A model generated the notes under the pieces. That model was not told the DNA's origin. It saw only the letters and a list, made by a program, of their open reading frames with translations, and ran no database searches. The translations under genes were made by a program, and so were the position numbers. A stretch of DNA of 64,000 nucleotides, taken from the NCBI RefSeq assembly GCF_000820025.1, contig NZ_CDBI01000006.1:639-64638 (forward strand), given 5' to 3'. This document shows, one piece after another, positions 10,964 to 21,915 of this stretch (positions are counted from its first letter, which is position 1; the number at the start of each line of letters is the position of its first letter). Origin of the DNA: Aeromonas popoffii (GTDB lineage Bacteria; Pseudomonadota; Gammaproteobacteria; Enterobacterales; Aeromonadaceae).

Positions 10964-11785
10964 TTACTTGTTACGACGACGTACGATGTACTTGTCGGTA
11001 CGCTTGTTCTTACGGGTCTTGAAGCCTTTAGCCTTCTGGCCCCATGGGGACACAGGCTGCATGCCCTTGTTACGACCCTCACCACCACCGTGCGGGTGGT
11101 CGACCGGGTTCATCGCCATACCGCGAACGGTCGGACGAATACCACGCCAGCGGTTGGCACCGGCTTTACCCAGTTGACGCAACATGTGCTCGGAGTTACC
11201 GACTTCACCGATGGTGGCGCGGCACTCGGCCAGAACTTTACGTACTTCGCCGGAACGCAGACGCAGAGTTACATAGTTACCTTCACGAGCCAGGATCTGG
11301 ATGAAAGTACCAGCGGAACGAGCCAGCTGGGCACCTTTACCAGGTTTCATCTCAACGGCGTGAACAGTCGAACCGACCGGGATGTTGCGCATCGGCAGGG
11401 CGTTACCTACCTTGATTGCGGCATCAGCACCAGAAGCGATAGCGTCACCAGCTTTCAGACCTTTCGGAGCCAGGATGTAACGACGCTCACCGTCTGCATA
11501 CAACACCAGAGCGATGTTAGCGGTACGGTTAGGATCGTATTCCAGGCGCTCTACTTTGGCCGGGATACCGTCTTTGTCGCGCTTGAAGTCGACGATACGG
11601 TAATGCTGCTTGTGACCACCACCGATATGACGGGTAGTGATACGACCGTTGTTGTTACGACCACCGGACTTGCTCTTGCTGTCCAGCAGAGCGGCAAAGG
11701 GCTTACCCTTGTACAGCTCTTGATTGACGATCTTAACGACGTGGCGGCGGCCCGGAGAAGTAGGCTTGCACTTAACGATTGCCAT
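10964..11785 (-). CDS. rplB: 50S ribosomal protein L2
   Basis: L2 is essential for subunit association and lies close to the peptidyl-transferase centre. The 273 residues start [20 protein letters not shown] and include the conserved [20 protein letters not shown] segment (here [20 protein letters not shown]) with its histidine. It lies 15 bp behind rplW. Confidence 0.98.
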   Translation of the reverse strand: MAIVKCKPTSPGRRHVVKIVNQELYKGKPFAALLDSKSKSGGRNNNGRITTRHIGGGHKQHYRIVDFKRDKDGIPAKVERLEYDPNRTANIALVLYADGERRYILAPKGLKAGDAIASGADAAIKVGNALPMRNIPVGSTVHAVEMKPGKGAQLARSAGTFIQILAREGNYVTLRLRSGEVRKVLAECRATIGEVGNSEHMLRQLGKAGANRWRGIRPTVRGMAMNPVDHPHGGGEGRNKGMQPVSPWGQKAKGFKTRKNKRTDKYIVRRRNK

Positions 11786-11800
11786 TTTTCAGAACTCCTC

Positions 11801-12103
11801 TTACTCGGCTGCGCCCATGAAGTCGATGTCCTGACCAGCTTTCAGGGTCACATAAGCCTTTTTCCAATCGGAACGACGGCCTACGCGTGCACCTGCGCGC
11901 TTGGTTTTACCCTTCATGTTCAGGGTACGGACGGTCTCAACTTCGACCTCGAACAGTTTCGCAACTGCAGCTTTGACTTCCGCCTTGGTGGCGTCGACAG
12001 CAATTTTGAACACGATAGTGTTCTGCTTCTCGGCGACCATGGTGCTCTTTTCAGAGATATGCGGAGCCTTCAGAACTTTCAACAGACGCTCTTCGCGGAT
12101 CAT
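11801..12103 (-). CDS. rplW: 50S ribosomal protein L23
   Basis: L23 surrounds the exit tunnel and docks trigger factor and SRP. The 100 residues start [20 protein letters not shown] and end DIDFMGAAE. Its ATG overlaps the rplD stop by 4 bases (ATGA). Confidence 0.97.
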   Translation of the reverse strand: MIREERLLKVLKAPHISEKSTMVAEKQNTIVFKIAVDATKAEVKAAVAKLFEVEVETVRTLNMKGKTKRAGARVGRRSDWKKAYVTLKAGQDIDFMGAAE

Positions 12104-12705
12104 GCCAGCATCTCCTCGATTTGCTTAACTGCATCAGCAGTCATCAGAACCTTGTCGAAAGCGATCAGGCTGACCGGGTCGATACCGGCAACATCACGCA
12201 CGTCAACTTTGTACAGGTTGCGAGCAGCCAGGAACAGGTTCTCATCGACTTCAGCTGTCACAATCAGAACGTCAGTCAGTTCCATCTCTTTCAGCTTGGC
12301 GATCAGTTCTTTGGTCTTCGGCGCTTCGATGCCGAATTTCTCGACAACGATCAGGCGCTCTTGACGTACCAGTTCGGACAGGATGCTACGGATAGCGCCG
12401 CGGTACATCTTCTTGTTTACTTTTTGGCTGTGATCTTGCGGCTTAGCAGCAAAAGTCACACCACCGGAACGCCAAATGGGCGAACGGATGGAGCCAGCAC
12501 GGGCACGACCAGTACCCTTCTGACGCCACGGCTTTTTGCCGCCACCAGACACTTCAGAGCGAGTCAGCTGCGCGCGAGTACCCTGACGGGCACCTGCGGC
12601 ATATGCAACGACGACCTGGTGAACCAGAGCTTCGTTGAATTCGCGCCCGAAGGTAGTCTCGGAAACTTCAAGAGCGCTCTTGGCGTCTTTCATTACCAAT
12701 TCCAT
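12100..12705 (-). CDS. rplD: 50S ribosomal protein L4
   Basis: L4 reaches into the exit tunnel and, in E. coli, represses its own S10 operon by both transcription attenuation and translation block at the leader. The 201 residues include the tunnel loop [20 protein letters not shown] (about 55-75). The leader upstream of rpsJ has the expected length, so autoregulation is likely here too. It lies between rplC and rplW. Confidence 0.98.
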   Translation of the reverse strand: MELVMKDAKSALEVSETTFGREFNEALVHQVVVAYAAGARQGTRAQLTRSEVSGGGKKPWRQKGTGRARAGSIRSPIWRSGGVTFAAKPQDHSQKVNKKMYRGAIRSILSELVRQERLIVVEKFGIEAPKTKELIAKLKEMELTDVLIVTAEVDENLFLAARNLYKVDVRDVAGIDPVSLIAFDKVLMTADAVKQIEEMLA

Positions 12706-12722
12706 TACTATCTCCTCAGACG

Positions 12723-13355
12723 TTACGCTTTGACGGCAGGTTTGACGATCACGTTGCCGTTGGTTGCACCTGGGACTGCACCTTTGATGAGCAGCAGGTT
12801 ACGTTCAGCGTCAACACGAACCAGTTCCAGGTTCTGAGTCGTTACACGCTCAGCACCCATGTGACCAGCCATCTTTTTGCCCTTGAATACACGACCCGGA
12901 GTCTGGTTCTGACCGATAGAACCCGGAGCGCGGTGAGACAAGGAGTTACCGTGGGTCATATCCTGGGTGCGGAAGTTGTGGCGCTTAACAGTACCAGCAA
13001 AACCTTTACCCTTGGATGTGCCAGTAACGTCTACCAGCTTAACGTCAGCGAGAAGATCTACTTTCAGCTCGCTACCAACAGTGAAAGCTTCACCGTTGTT
13101 CAGGCGGAATTCCCACAGACCGCGACCGGCTTCTACACCAGCTTTGGCGAAGTGGCCAGCTTCCGGCTTGGTCACACGGCTGGCTTTCTTGGCGCCAGTG
13201 GTAACCTGAATAGCGTTGTAGCCGTCGGTTTCTACAGATTTGACCTGAGTTACACGGTTAGCTTCAACTTCGATAACAGTCACCGGGATAGAAACGCCAT
13301 CTTCAGTGAAGATGCGAGTCATACCCACTTTGCGACCTACAAGACCGATTGTCAT
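12723..13355 (-). CDS. rplC: 50S ribosomal protein L3
   Basis: L3 is an assembly initiator that reaches the peptidyl-transferase centre. From the ATG at 13353-13355 the product has 210 residues, starts [20 protein letters not shown] and has the loop [20 protein letters not shown], whose glutamine is methylated by PrmB in E. coli. A TTG three codons upstream is also in frame. The ATG fits the family and has an AGAGG about 9 bases before it. Confidence 0.97.
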   Translation of the reverse strand: MTIGLVGRKVGMTRIFTEDGVSIPVTVIEVEANRVTQVKSVETDGYNAIQVTTGAKKASRVTKPEAGHFAKAGVEAGRGLWEFRLNNGEAFTVGSELKVDLLADVKLVDVTGTSKGKGFAGTVKRHNFRTQDMTHGNSLSHRAPGSIGQNQTPGRVFKGKKMAGHMGAERVTTQNLELVRVDAERNLLLIKGAVPGATNGNVIVKPAVKA

Positions 13356-13377
13356 TGTTATCAACCTCTTTCCGTAA

Positions 13378-13865
<488 letters not shown>

Positions 13866-13870
13866 AGGGG

Positions 13871-13898
13871 ATTATACGGATTTTTCAAATTTTCGCAA
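13871..13898 (-). promoter_or_regulatory. S10-operon promoter (sigma-70 type)
   Basis: On the minus strand, TTGCGA (13893-13898) and a perfect TATAAT (13871-13876) are separated by 16 bases, about 175 bases upstream of rpsJ. Confidence 0.85.
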
Positions 13899-14044
13899 GG
13901 GAGAACGAACAGATTGTGCGCAGTTTTATGTGGCAGATGGATCTCGCCGGCGGTGACACCATTTCCTGCCAATCGGGGGTAACGACAATCTTACAAACAG
14001 GCTGGTAGACTCTGCGCCTGCCTCCGTCAGTGGAACGACATCCA

Positions 14045-14959
14045 ATGCTCAAAGATCAAAAGAAAGCCTATCAGTATGGACTCTGCGCCGTTGCCCTCTG
14101 GTCGACGGTTGCCACCGCCTTCAAGATTTCCCTCGCCTACTTCGAACCTGTGCAATTGCTGCTTGTCGCCGCCTTCACCTCGACCCTGACTCTCGGCGCT
14201 ATCGTAGCCAAACAGGGCAAGCTGGCGCTGCTGCTGAGTTACCTCAAGGCTCGCCCCTTCTACTATCTGGCGCTGGGGGTATTGAATCCCTTCCTCTATT
14301 ACCTGTTGCTGTTCAAGGCCTATGACCTGCTGCCCGCGCAGCAGGCGCAGACCCTCAACTACACCTGGGCCATCACCCTCAGTCTGCTAGCCGTTCCCTT
14401 TCTCGGCCAGAAGCTGCGCCGCCGCGACGGGGTCGCAATAGTACTGGGCTACTTCGGCGCCCTGGTGATCGCTACCCGGGGAGATGTGCTCGGCCTGCAA
14501 TTCGACAGCCCGCTCGGGGTGACGCTGGCGCTGGTATCGACCCTTATCTGGGCCAGTTACTGGATCCTCAACACCCGCAATCAGGGAGACCCCATCGTCA
14601 GTCTGCTGATCGGCTTCATCATCAGTCTTCCTTTCATCATCGCGGCGACCTGGCTGCTCTCCGATTTTGCCATGACCGCCTGGCAGGGCTGGGCCGGCGC
14701 CATCTATGTGGGCCTGTTCGAGATGGGCTTCGGCTTCGTGCTCTGGCTGATGGCCCTGCGCCACGCCACCAACACAGCCCCCATCAGCAACCTCATCTTC
14801 ATCTCGCCATTTGCCTCCCTGGTGCTGCTCAACCTGCTCATTGGTGAAACCATACACCCGGCCACCCCAATAGGGCTTGGGCTGATCGTGGCCGCCCTGC
14901 TGATCCAGCAGCTCAAATACGGCAAGCGCTACCGCAAGAGCACCGAGCCGCAAGCCTGA
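14045..14959 (+). CDS. DMT superfamily (EamA-type) permease
   Basis: This is an inner-membrane transporter of the drug/metabolite transporter superfamily; the substrate cannot be told. The 304-residue product has about ten hydrophobic segments in two EamA repeats (about 10-140 and 150-290), with the family-like pieces FNPFLYYLLLFKAYDLLPAQ (end of repeat one) and MGFGFVLWLMALRHATNTAP (repeat two). ATG 14045 is chosen over an in-frame GTG 15 bases upstream; neither has a strong ribosome site. It stands alone between the S10 promoter region and envZ, convergent with envZ. Confidence 0.85.
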   Translation: MLKDQKKAYQYGLCAVALWSTVATAFKISLAYFEPVQLLLVAAFTSTLTLGAIVAKQGKLALLLSYLKARPFYYLALGVLNPFLYYLLLFKAYDLLPAQQAQTLNYTWAITLSLLAVPFLGQKLRRRDGVAIVLGYFGALVIATRGDVLGLQFDSPLGVTLALVSTLIWASYWILNTRNQGDPIVSLLIGFIISLPFIIAATWLLSDFAMTAWQGWAGAIYVGLFEMGFGFVLWLMALRHATNTAPISNLIFISPFASLVLLNLLIGETIHPATPIGLGLIVAALLIQQLKYGKRYRKSTEPQA

Positions 14960-14966
14960 CAATGCA

Positions 14967-14994
14967 AAAGGGCGTATCCATGGATACGCCCTTC
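14967..14994. terminator. bidirectional terminator between the DMT permease and envZ
   Basis: A perfect 11-bp inverted repeat, GGGCGTATCCA and its complement, is flanked by AAAA on the left and a pyrimidine tract on the right. It lies between convergent genes. Confidence 0.75.
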
Positions 14995-14996
14995 TC

Positions 14997-16307
14997 TCAA
15001 TCCATCCACTCCAGTGGCTGGTTCTTGGGTAGCCTGATCTCCACCAGCAAGCCCCCCAGTTCTGAGCGCCCCAGCCGTATGGTGCCATGGTGCTGGGAGA
15101 CAATCTTGGCAACTATGGCCAACCCCAGGCCGCTGCCACTGCCGGTGCGGGCCTCGTTGCCCTGGGTAAACGGCTTGAGCACCCGGTTGTAGTCCTGCTC
15201 CGGAATGCCGGGGCCATTGTCTGACAGCCGTAGCCGCACCCAGTGGCCATCATCCTTTAGCTCGGCCTGCAAACAGCTCGCACCATAGCGCAACGAGTTA
15301 CCAGACAAGTTGTTGAGGATGCGCCGGATGCTGATGGGATTGCAGGCCACACGCACCGCCTCTTCCGGCAATTCGAGATCCACCTCCAGCCCCTGATCGG
15401 TCTGCACCAACAGCACGTCGTGGATCAGCTGGGTCAGGTCGATTTGCTGGGTATCCAGCCCCTCGTCCGGCCGAATGTAGTCGATGAACTGATCTATGAT
15501 GCCGTTGGACTCGTCAATGTCCGCATTGATGCTCTCCTTGAGATACTCATCCCCGGAAGACATCATTTCGGTCGCCAGCCGGATGCGGGTCAACGGGGTG
15601 CGCAGATCGTGGGAGACCCCGGCCATCATCAGATTGCGTTCCTCGATCAACCCCTTGATCGAGCTCGACATGTGGTTGAAGGTGCGGGTCAATCGGCGAA
15701 CCTCCCGCGAGCCCAGCTCTCCCAGTGCATCGGGGAAGTTGCCACGGGCCACGGCCACGGCACCGGCCTCCAGATCCTCCAGCGGACGCACCAGCTGGCG
15801 GGCAAAGCGCCAGGCCGCGAACAGGGTCACCACCAGCAACACACTCATGTAGAGGAGCAGCGGCTCTATGTCGTCATCCTCGATCTCGGTCAGCGGGATG
15901 CGAACCCACACCCGATTGGCCTGGGGCGGCTGGATCCAGATGATGTAGTGATCCTGGATCTCGACCCGCACCTTGGTCTTGCCCCCCAGCTCGCGGCTGA
16001 TGCTCTCTTCCAGATAGGCGTAGGGCTTGGAGTCATTGAGCCCGTGCTGCTCCGCCTCTGTCTGGGTATAGATGTCGCTACCGGTCGCCACATAGACCAG
16101 CGCCTCGGCATCTTCGCTCAGCGCCAGCTGGTTGCTTTCGACCGGAAAGATGAGTTTGACCTGATTGGCCAACAGGTGGCTGATCTGCTTGACGGTCGGC
16201 GCCAGCAGATAGTTGTAGAAAGTGGCATAGGAGACAAACTGATAGACCACCAGGACAGCGGCCAGAAACCAGAGCATGCGGGAAAACATGCTGCTCACTT
16301 TCTTCAT
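14997..16307 (-). CDS. envZ: osmosensor histidine kinase EnvZ
   Basis: EnvZ senses osmolarity and phosphorylates or dephosphorylates OmpR to set porin expression. The 436 residues have a first membrane segment at about 11-31, a periplasmic domain, a second segment at about 150-166, a HAMP domain, and the H box [20 protein letters not shown] with His233. The ATPase N and G boxes ([17 protein letters not shown]) follow. The ATG overlaps the ompR stop (ATGA), so it is co-transcribed with ompR. Confidence 0.96.
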   Translation of the reverse strand: MKKVSSMFSRMLWFLAAVLVVYQFVSYATFYNYLLAPTVKQISHLLANQVKLIFPVESNQLALSEDAEALVYVATGSDIYTQTEAEQHGLNDSKPYAYLEESISRELGGKTKVRVEIQDHYIIWIQPPQANRVWVRIPLTEIEDDDIEPLLLYMSVLLVVTLFAAWRFARQLVRPLEDLEAGAVAVARGNFPDALGELGSREVRRLTRTFNHMSSSIKGLIEERNLMMAGVSHDLRTPLTRIRLATEMMSSGDEYLKESINADIDESNGIIDQFIDYIRPDEGLDTQQIDLTQLIHDVLLVQTDQGLEVDLELPEEAVRVACNPISIRRILNNLSGNSLRYGASCLQAELKDDGHWVRLRLSDNGPGIPEQDYNRVLKPFTQGNEARTGSGSGLGLAIVAKIVSQHHGTIRLGRSELGGLLVEIRLPKNQPLEWMD

Positions 16308-17023
16308 GCGCCATCACCGTCCGGCACGAAGACGTAACCCAAGCCCCAGACGGTCTGCAAGTAACGGGGTTGGGCCGGGTCCTGCTCCAGCAGGCGGCGC
16401 AAACGGGAAACCTGCACGTCTATGCTGCGCTCGGTCGCCGTATATTCACGGCCCCTGGCCAGGTTCATCAGCTTGTCGCGGGAGAGGGGCTCACGGGGAT
16501 GACTGACCAGCACCTTGAGCACGGCAAATTCGCCACTGGTCAGGGCCACCGGCTCGCCATCACGACTGAGTTCACGCGTCGCCAATTTGAGCTGATAGTT
16601 GCCGAAGGTCACCATCTTCTCGGCGGTCGAGGGAGCCCCGGGCAGTTCGATTGTATGACGGCGCAGCACGGCGCGGATCCGCGCCAGCAATTCACGCGGG
16701 TTGAACGGCTTGGGCAGATAGTCGTCGGCCCCCATCTCGAGCCCGACGATGCGATCCACCTCATCGCCCTTGGCGGTGAGCATCAGCACCGGGATCTGGT
16801 TGCCAGCCTCGCGCAGGCGACGACAGATGGAGAGGCCATCCTCCCCCGGCAGCATCAAGTCCAGTACCATCAGGCTGAAATTTTCACGAGTCAGCAGGCG
16901 ATCGGCCTGTTCACCATTGGCAACGCCACGAACCACGAATCCCTGTTCGGTCAGATAACGCTCCAACAGGGAACGTAATTTCAAATCATCGTCGACGACC
17001 AGAACCTTGTATTGCTGACTCAT
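16304..17023 (-). CDS. ompR: response regulator OmpR
   Basis: OmpR is the DNA-binding partner of EnvZ. From ATG 17021-17023 the product has 239 residues, the exact E. coli length. The receiver domain has the acidic pocket DDD at 11-13, the phosphoacceptor Asp55 ([11 protein letters not shown]) and a conserved lysine (PKPF). The C-terminal winged helix (about 135-239) ends in [14 protein letters not shown]. The frame is open 19 codons further upstream, with no support for that start. It diverges from greB, as in E. coli. Confidence 0.97.
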   Translation of the reverse strand: MSQQYKVLVVDDDLKLRSLLERYLTEQGFVVRGVANGEQADRLLTRENFSLMVLDLMLPGEDGLSICRRLREAGNQIPVLMLTAKGDEVDRIVGLEMGADDYLPKPFNPRELLARIRAVLRRHTIELPGAPSTAEKMVTFGNYQLKLATRELSRDGEPVALTSGEFAVLKVLVSHPREPLSRDKLMNLARGREYTATERSIDVQVSRLRRLLEQDPAQPRYLQTVWGLGYVFVPDGDGA

Positions 17024-17260
17024 TGCTTGCCTCTCCTCTCGATATGTTGCCAATACTAGGGCTCGGGCCCCCAACGGCAAAGCATAAATATGTTACTGGT
17101 TATTGCCCATGGCAGCCGCCTTGTGGCCCTCATGCTACGCCTGCAGGCTCCGCTCCCCCATGACGACACAGGTTTTGCTCGACAGCGAAGCAACAGCGGA
17201 TAAGATCGGCCGAGCCACAAGAGGCCCATCAGCCCACATTGACGCAGGTACTTGATATCC

Positions 17261-17734
17261 ATGAAGACCAAGCTGATCACCCGCGAAGGCTACAACAAGC
17301 TGAAAGAAGAGCTCGATTTCCTATGGCGCGAAGAGCGCCCCGAGACAACCCGCAAGGTGGCCTGGGCCGCCAGCCTGGGCGATCGCAGCGAGAATGCCGA
17401 CTACCAGTACAACAAGAAGCGGCTGCGGGAGATCGACAGGCGGGTGCGCTACCTGCGCAAATGCCTCGAGGAGCTGGGGATCGTCGATTATGCCCCCGCC
17501 CAGGAAGGCAAGGTGTTCTTCGGCGCCTGGGTCGAGGTGGAGAACGACGAGGGCGAGACCAAGCGCTTTCGCATCGTCGGTTATGACGAGATCTTTGGCC
17601 GCAAGGATTACATCTCCATCGACGCCCCCATGGCCCGCGCCTTGCTCAAGAAGGAGGTAGGGGATGAGGCCATAGTGCCTACGCCAATCGGTGACGCCTG
17701 CTGGTATGTCACCGAGATCAGTTATCCGAAGTGA
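17261..17734 (+). CDS. greB: transcript cleavage factor GreB
   Basis: GreB rescues backtracked RNA polymerase by stimulating transcript cleavage through its secondary channel. The 157-residue product starts MKTKLITREGYNKLKEELDF and has the N-terminal coiled coil with the acidic tip in SLGDRSENADYQYNKKRL (about 42-60), then an FKBP-like C domain. ATG 17261 fits the family; a TTG three codons upstream is not needed. It diverges from ompR and precedes tex, the same order as in E. coli. Confidence 0.97.
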   Translation: MKTKLITREGYNKLKEELDFLWREERPETTRKVAWAASLGDRSENADYQYNKKRLREIDRRVRYLRKCLEELGIVDYAPAQEGKVFFGAWVEVENDEGETKRFRIVGYDEIFGRKDYISIDAPMARALLKKEVGDEAIVPTPIGDACWYVTEISYPK

Positions 17735-18065
17735 CGGGAAGCCCTCGCTTCCCCACCATGGATAACAGCTGATACCCTTCCCGTCCACGTAACGAGCCTC
17801 CATGACGGGGATCCGGTCCGCCCGCCTCCTCTCCTGCCATTCGGCCCGACGGCCATGCATGTCACCGGGGTGGCATAGCGCCGCCCGACCTCATATAGTG
17901 CTCACATTTAGCGCCTTGGGTGCGGGCCTGTCTCGGCGACGCTCAATCCACACCATGCGGCCCCCTAATGATGTAGAGAAGCGACAAGCTGACAAGCGGC
18001 AACCCGGCCGCAGCAAGTCGAGCCCCCCCAGGCTAGTTGGATAGAAGCGACCACAGAGATCCCAG
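17735..18065. other. greB-tex intergenic region
   Basis: This is 331 bases without a convincing gene. A 7-bp inverted repeat GGGAAGC/GCTTCCC just after greB has no T tract. No clear promoter was found for tex. Confidence 0.5.
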
Positions 18066-20378
18066 ATGCACAGCCATATCATAGAGAGACAGATTGCCGG
18101 TGAGCTCAATGCCCGTCCGGAACAGGTGCAGGCGGCCGTGCGCCTGCTGGATGAAGGCTCGACCGTTCCCTTTATCGCCCGTTATCGCAAAGAGGTAACC
18201 GGTGGCCTGGACGACAGCCAGCTCCGCACTCTGGAGAGCCGCCTCGGCTATCTGCGTGAACTGGAGGATCGCCGCCTGGTGATCCTGCGCTCCATCGAGG
18301 AGCAGGGCAAACTCACCCCGGAATTGGCGCGTGAGCTGAAGGGTGCCGACAGCAAGACCCGGCTGGAAGATCTCTATCTCCCCTACAAACCCAAGCGTCG
18401 TACCAAGGGGCAGATGGCTATTGAAGCGGGGCTCGAACCGCTGGCCAACCTGCTACTCACCGACCCGATGCAGGATCCCGAACAAGCGGCGACCGCCTTC
18501 CTGAATCCCCAGCTGGGGATTACCGACAGCAAGACCGCCCTCGACGGCGCCCGCTACATACTGATGGAGCGCTTCGCCGAGCAGGCCGACCTGCTGGAGA
18601 AGCTACGTGACTACCTGTGGCACAACGCCACCCTTCGCGCCCGCATGGTGGCTGGCAAGGAGCAGGAAGGAGCCAAGTTCAAGGACTACTTCGAGCACGA
18701 CGAGCCGCTGCACAAGGCCCCTTCCCACCGTGTGCTGGCCATGCTGCGCGGTCGCAACGAGGGCATCCTCAATCTGGCGCTGGTGACGGGCGAGGAGACA
18801 AGCGCCAGCCCCTGCGAAGGGATCATAGCCCACCACCTCAAGCTGAATCTGCAAAACCGCCCGGCCGACAAGTGGCTGCAGGGGGTGGTGAGCTGGACCT
18901 GGAAGATCAAGCTCTCCTTGCAGATGGAAACCGAGCTGATCGGCCGTATCCGCGAATCAGCAGAAGACGAGGCCATCAAGGTGTTCGCCATGAACCTCCA
19001 GGATCTGCTGATGGCAGCGCCGGCAGGCATGCGCTGCACCATGGGGCTGGATCCGGGCATCCGCACCGGGGTCAAGGTGGCCGTGGTCGACGCCACCGGC
19101 AAGCTGGTCGATCACGCCACCATCTATCCGTTCGAACCGAAACGCCAGATTGATCAAAGCCTCAAGACCCTGAGCGAGCTGTGCCAGAAGCACAAGGTCG
19201 AGCTCATCAGTATCGGCAACGGCACCGCCTCGCGAGAGACCGACCGGCTGGTCAGCGATCTGTTCGAGCGCTACCCCGCAGCCAAAGCACAGAAGATAGT
19301 AGTGAGCGAAGCGGGGGCATCTGTCTATTCCGCCTCCGAGCTTGCCTCCCTGGAATTCCCGGATCTCGACGTCTCGATCCGTGGCGCCGTCTCCATCGCC
19401 CGCCGCCTGCAGGATCCCCTGGCCGAACTGGTCAAGATAGATCCCAAGAGTATCGGTGTGGGCCAATATCAGCACGACGTCGGCCAGAGCCAGCTGGCCC
19501 GCCGACTGGATGCGGTGGTAGAAGATTGCGTGAACGCGGTCGGGGTCGATGTGAATACCGCCTCGGTCGCCCTGCTGAATCGGGTTTCAGGTCTATCCCA
19601 GACGCTGGCCCAGAATATCGTCATCTATCGGGACGAGCACGGCGCCTTTCAGAACCGCCAGCAGTTGCTCAAGGTGAGCCGACTCGGCCCCAAGGCATTC
19701 GAGCAGTGCGCAGGCTTCCTGCGCATTCGCGGGGGCAGCAACCCCCTCGACAGCTCGGCGGTGCACCCGGAGTCCTATCCGGTGGTAGAGCGGATCCTCG
19801 CCAAGCTGGAGCAGACCGTCACCAGCCTGCTTGGCAACGGCAGTCTGCTGCGCAGCCTGAAGCCGGCCGACTACACCGATGAGCAGTTCGGTCTACCCAC
19901 TGTCACCGACATCATAGGTGAGCTGGATAAACCGGGCCGCGACCCGCGACCCGAGTTCAAGACCGCCACTTTCAAGGAGGGGGTGGAGAAGATAAGCGAC
20001 CTGGTGCCCGAGATGATATTGGAGGGCGTGGTCACCAACGTCACCAACTTCGGCGCCTTCGTCGATATCGGCGTCCATCAGGATGGACTGGTGCATATCT
20101 CCTCCCTGACCGATCGCTTCGTCAAGGATCCCCGCGAGGTGGTCAAAGCGGGTGATATCGTGAGGGTCAAGGTGCTGGAGGTGGATGCCCCGCGCAAGCG
20201 GATCAGCCTGACCATGCGACTGGACGAAAAAGCCGGACAGCCGGCTCGCAAACCTGCGGAATCCCGCAACGTGAATGCTGGCAGTGCCAAGCCGAGACCG
20301 GCGCCGCAACCAAGTACGCCAGTGGGCGGCGCCATGGGCAACGCCTTCGCGGCAGCCCTCTCCAAAGCAAAGAAATAA
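18066..20378 (+). CDS. tex: Tex / YhgF S1-domain RNA-binding protein
   Basis: Tex proteins bind nucleic acid and affect transcription and stress tolerance. The 770 residues fit the family (E. coli YhgF is of similar length). Visible parts are an N-terminal helical region, the YqgF/RuvC-like domain starting at [20 protein letters not shown] (about 318), helix-hairpin-helix repeats at about 485-560 ([20 protein letters not shown]) and an S1 domain at about 645-715 ([20 protein letters not shown]). A low-complexity basic tail follows. It lies downstream of greB, as in E. coli. Confidence 0.95.
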   Translation: MHSHIIERQIAGELNARPEQVQAAVRLLDEGSTVPFIARYRKEVTGGLDDSQLRTLESRLGYLRELEDRRLVILRSIEEQGKLTPELARELKGADSKTRLEDLYLPYKPKRRTKGQMAIEAGLEPLANLLLTDPMQDPEQAATAFLNPQLGITDSKTALDGARYILMERFAEQADLLEKLRDYLWHNATLRARMVAGKEQEGAKFKDYFEHDEPLHKAPSHRVLAMLRGRNEGILNLALVTGEETSASPCEGIIAHHLKLNLQNRPADKWLQGVVSWTWKIKLSLQMETELIGRIRESAEDEAIKVFAMNLQDLLMAAPAGMRCTMGLDPGIRTGVKVAVVDATGKLVDHATIYPFEPKRQIDQSLKTLSELCQKHKVELISIGNGTASRETDRLVSDLFERYPAAKAQKIVVSEAGASVYSASELASLEFPDLDVSIRGAVSIARRLQDPLAELVKIDPKSIGVGQYQHDVGQSQLARRLDAVVEDCVNAVGVDVNTASVALLNRVSGLSQTLAQNIVIYRDEHGAFQNRQQLLKVSRLGPKAFEQCAGFLRIRGGSNPLDSSAVHPESYPVVERILAKLEQTVTSLLGNGSLLRSLKPADYTDEQFGLPTVTDIIGELDKPGRDPRPEFKTATFKEGVEKISDLVPEMILEGVVTNVTNFGAFVDIGVHQDGLVHISSLTDRFVKDPREVVKAGDIVRVKVLEVDAPRKRISLTMRLDEKAGQPARKPAESRNVNAGSAKPRPAPQPSTPVGGAMGNAFAAALSKAKK

Positions 20379-20392
20379 ACCGCCAAGAAATG

Positions 20393-20419
20393 AAAAAAGC
20401 CCCGAAAGGGGCTTTTTTT
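20393..20419 (+). terminator. terminator after tex
   Basis: The stem AGCCCC/GGGGCT with loop GAAA is preceded by six A and followed by seven T. It can work in both directions and also serves the small convergent gene at 20435-20713. Confidence 0.85.
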
Positions 20420-20434
20420 GCAAGAGGCCAAGGC

Positions 20435-20713
20435 TCATTGAGTGAGGGCGGCCAGAATAGTGTCAGAGTCCTGATGCCGGGTCAGCACCTCTCGCAGTCG
20501 ATTGAATGCCTTGCAGGCCTCCTGCGGGTACTTGCCATAGGAAACCACGCCGGTATGACTCCAACCGGCCGCCAACAAGACCTTCTTCTTGAAATGAGTG
20601 CCTTCAGTTCCGCCACCACCAAGCTGCATCAAAAATTGTTCCATCTGAAGGTGAGGAGGGGGAACGCGGGAGAAGATGGCAAAGTCTTCCGGTTTGACTT
20701 CATCAAAGTGCAT
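20435..20713 (-). CDS. conserved-looking small protein of unknown function
   Basis: I do not recognise this 92-residue protein. It is soluble, starts MHFDEVKPEDFAIFSRVPPP, has a GGGG run at 32-35 and a C-terminal helix rich in charged residues (ACKAFNRLREVLTRHQDS). There is no signal peptide or membrane segment. On the minus strand, CACAGGAG lies about 9 bases before the ATG, a good ribosome site, and the bidirectional tex terminator lies after its stop; both support a real gene. Confidence 0.65.
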   Translation of the reverse strand: MHFDEVKPEDFAIFSRVPPPHLQMEQFLMQLGGGGTEGTHFKKKVLLAAGWSHTGVVSYGKYPQEACKAFNRLREVLTRHQDSDTILAALTQ

Positions 20714-20808
20714 GACGACTCCTGTGAGGATGAATGGGATTACCCCCAGATTAGTTGCAAATACCCGGGGCGTGACCGAAAAATCAGGGGGAAGAGGCGG
20801 CGCGGCAC

Positions 20809-21609
20809 TCAGACGTTCAGACTGACACCCTGTTGCGCAGCAGGCTTGACCGCCTGTTGATAACGCTGGGCAATAACCTGATTGCGCTGCTCCATGTAGC
20901 CGCTCAATACACCTCTCTTGGCGCTGCCATCGGCCGCCAGGGCGGTATCCGGATCGGATGAAAGCAGCGCCTTGCGGGCATGAGCCTCCTTGGCAGCGGC
21001 ACTTCTGGCCACGCTCAGATCCTGTGCGGAAGGATCCGCCGGGGCCAGGGCGGCGGCACGTACCTGTTGCATCTTGGCGATGGTCGCCCTGGGATCGCCG
21101 GGAATGGTCCCGATATCAATGGAGACGCCCCCGCCGGTGGCGTAGCGCTTGCCATCCGGTCCCATCGAGAACTGATAGGTCGGGCTACCGGCATACTGAC
21201 CACCGGTAGCCTGATGAGCCTGCTCGTGGGCTCGCACTTCCTGATCCCTGTCTACCAGCGCCTTGACCTGCAGCTCCTGCTTCTGTTGCTGCTCCTGCTG
21301 CCTGGGATCCTGCTGTTGCTTGTTGCGCTGCCCGTCTTCCCCCGTGGCCTCAACGACGCGGTGATCAACCGGTGTTTGCGGGTTGCCGGTCTGGGAAGCT
21401 TCCCGCGTCTGCTGGGAACTCTGGTTGGGATTGGCCTGGCTAGCCTTGGACTTGTCTTTCTGTGAGCCGACTTCAGGCTCGGCATTAAATACCTCGCTCT
21501 GGCGGGCCTGGGGGATGAGGGCTGCACGGCGATTGTCAGTGCGTGCGGATTCCGTCTGCGGTTGCAGCTGATTAGGAATCATGGTCGGCAGACTGACGTT
21601 GATGTTCAT
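20809..21609 (-). CDS. SprA-related putative metalloprotease-fold protein
   Basis: The first half (1-115) is glutamine-rich and low in complexity. The second half carries VRAHEQAHQATGGQYAGSPT with an HEQAH (HExxH) zinc-protease motif at 128-132, then YQFSMGPDGKRYATGGGVSI, the pattern of the SprA-related family (often mislabelled catalase). The 266-residue protein has no obvious signal peptide. The gene sits 1 bp downstream of a small FlgC-tail-like gene and is probably co-transcribed with it. The function is unknown; protease activity is inference. Confidence 0.8.
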   Translation of the reverse strand: MNINVSLPTMIPNQLQPQTESARTDNRRAALIPQARQSEVFNAEPEVGSQKDKSKASQANPNQSSQQTREASQTGNPQTPVDHRVVEATGEDGQRNKQQQDPRQQEQQQKQELQVKALVDRDQEVRAHEQAHQATGGQYAGSPTYQFSMGPDGKRYATGGGVSIDIGTIPGDPRATIAKMQQVRAAALAPADPSAQDLSVARSAAAKEAHARKALLSSDPDTALAADGSAKRGVLSGYMEQRNQVIAQRYQQAVKPAAQQGVSLNV

Positions 21610-21610
21610 C

Positions 21611-21844
21611 TCACACCCGGATATCGATCAGCGTACCCATAACATCACTGGCGGTCTGGATCACCTTGGCCGACGCCCCGGCCTGTATTTCGGCCACCTT
21701 GAGGTTGACCAGTTCATCAGGCAGTTGTACCTGGTCACCGCTCGGGGTGTTGAGCCGAGCGATCTGGCTGGATGCCTGATCGGCAATCTGTTCCGCTCGC
21801 TGAAACCCTTGTACACCGCTGTTCAATGCAGAATCTATACGCAT
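21611..21844 (-). CDS. small protein resembling the C-terminal segment of flagellar rod proteins
   Basis: The 77-residue product begins MRIDSALNSGVQGFQRAEQI and ends with a helix ELVNLKVAEIQAGASAKVIQ followed by ASDVMGTLIDIRV. That resembles the C-terminal helix of FlgC/FlgG-type proteins, which mediates axial assembly. No other flagellar gene is nearby. It is 1 bp upstream of the SprA-like gene. It may be a divergent relative rather than a working rod protein. Confidence 0.7.
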   Translation of the reverse strand: MRIDSALNSGVQGFQRAEQIADQASSQIARLNTPSGDQVQLPDELVNLKVAEIQAGASAKVIQTASDVMGTLIDIRV

Positions 21845-21915
21845 GATGACTCTCCTCTGACGCTGGATTAATTATCCGTCACGCCAGAGGATTAATGAAG
21901 CAAATAGGTTGTTTT

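Noticed and set aside
11090..12364. 424-codon open frame on the plus strand
   Set aside because: It is opposite rplB, rplW and rplD, all complete.
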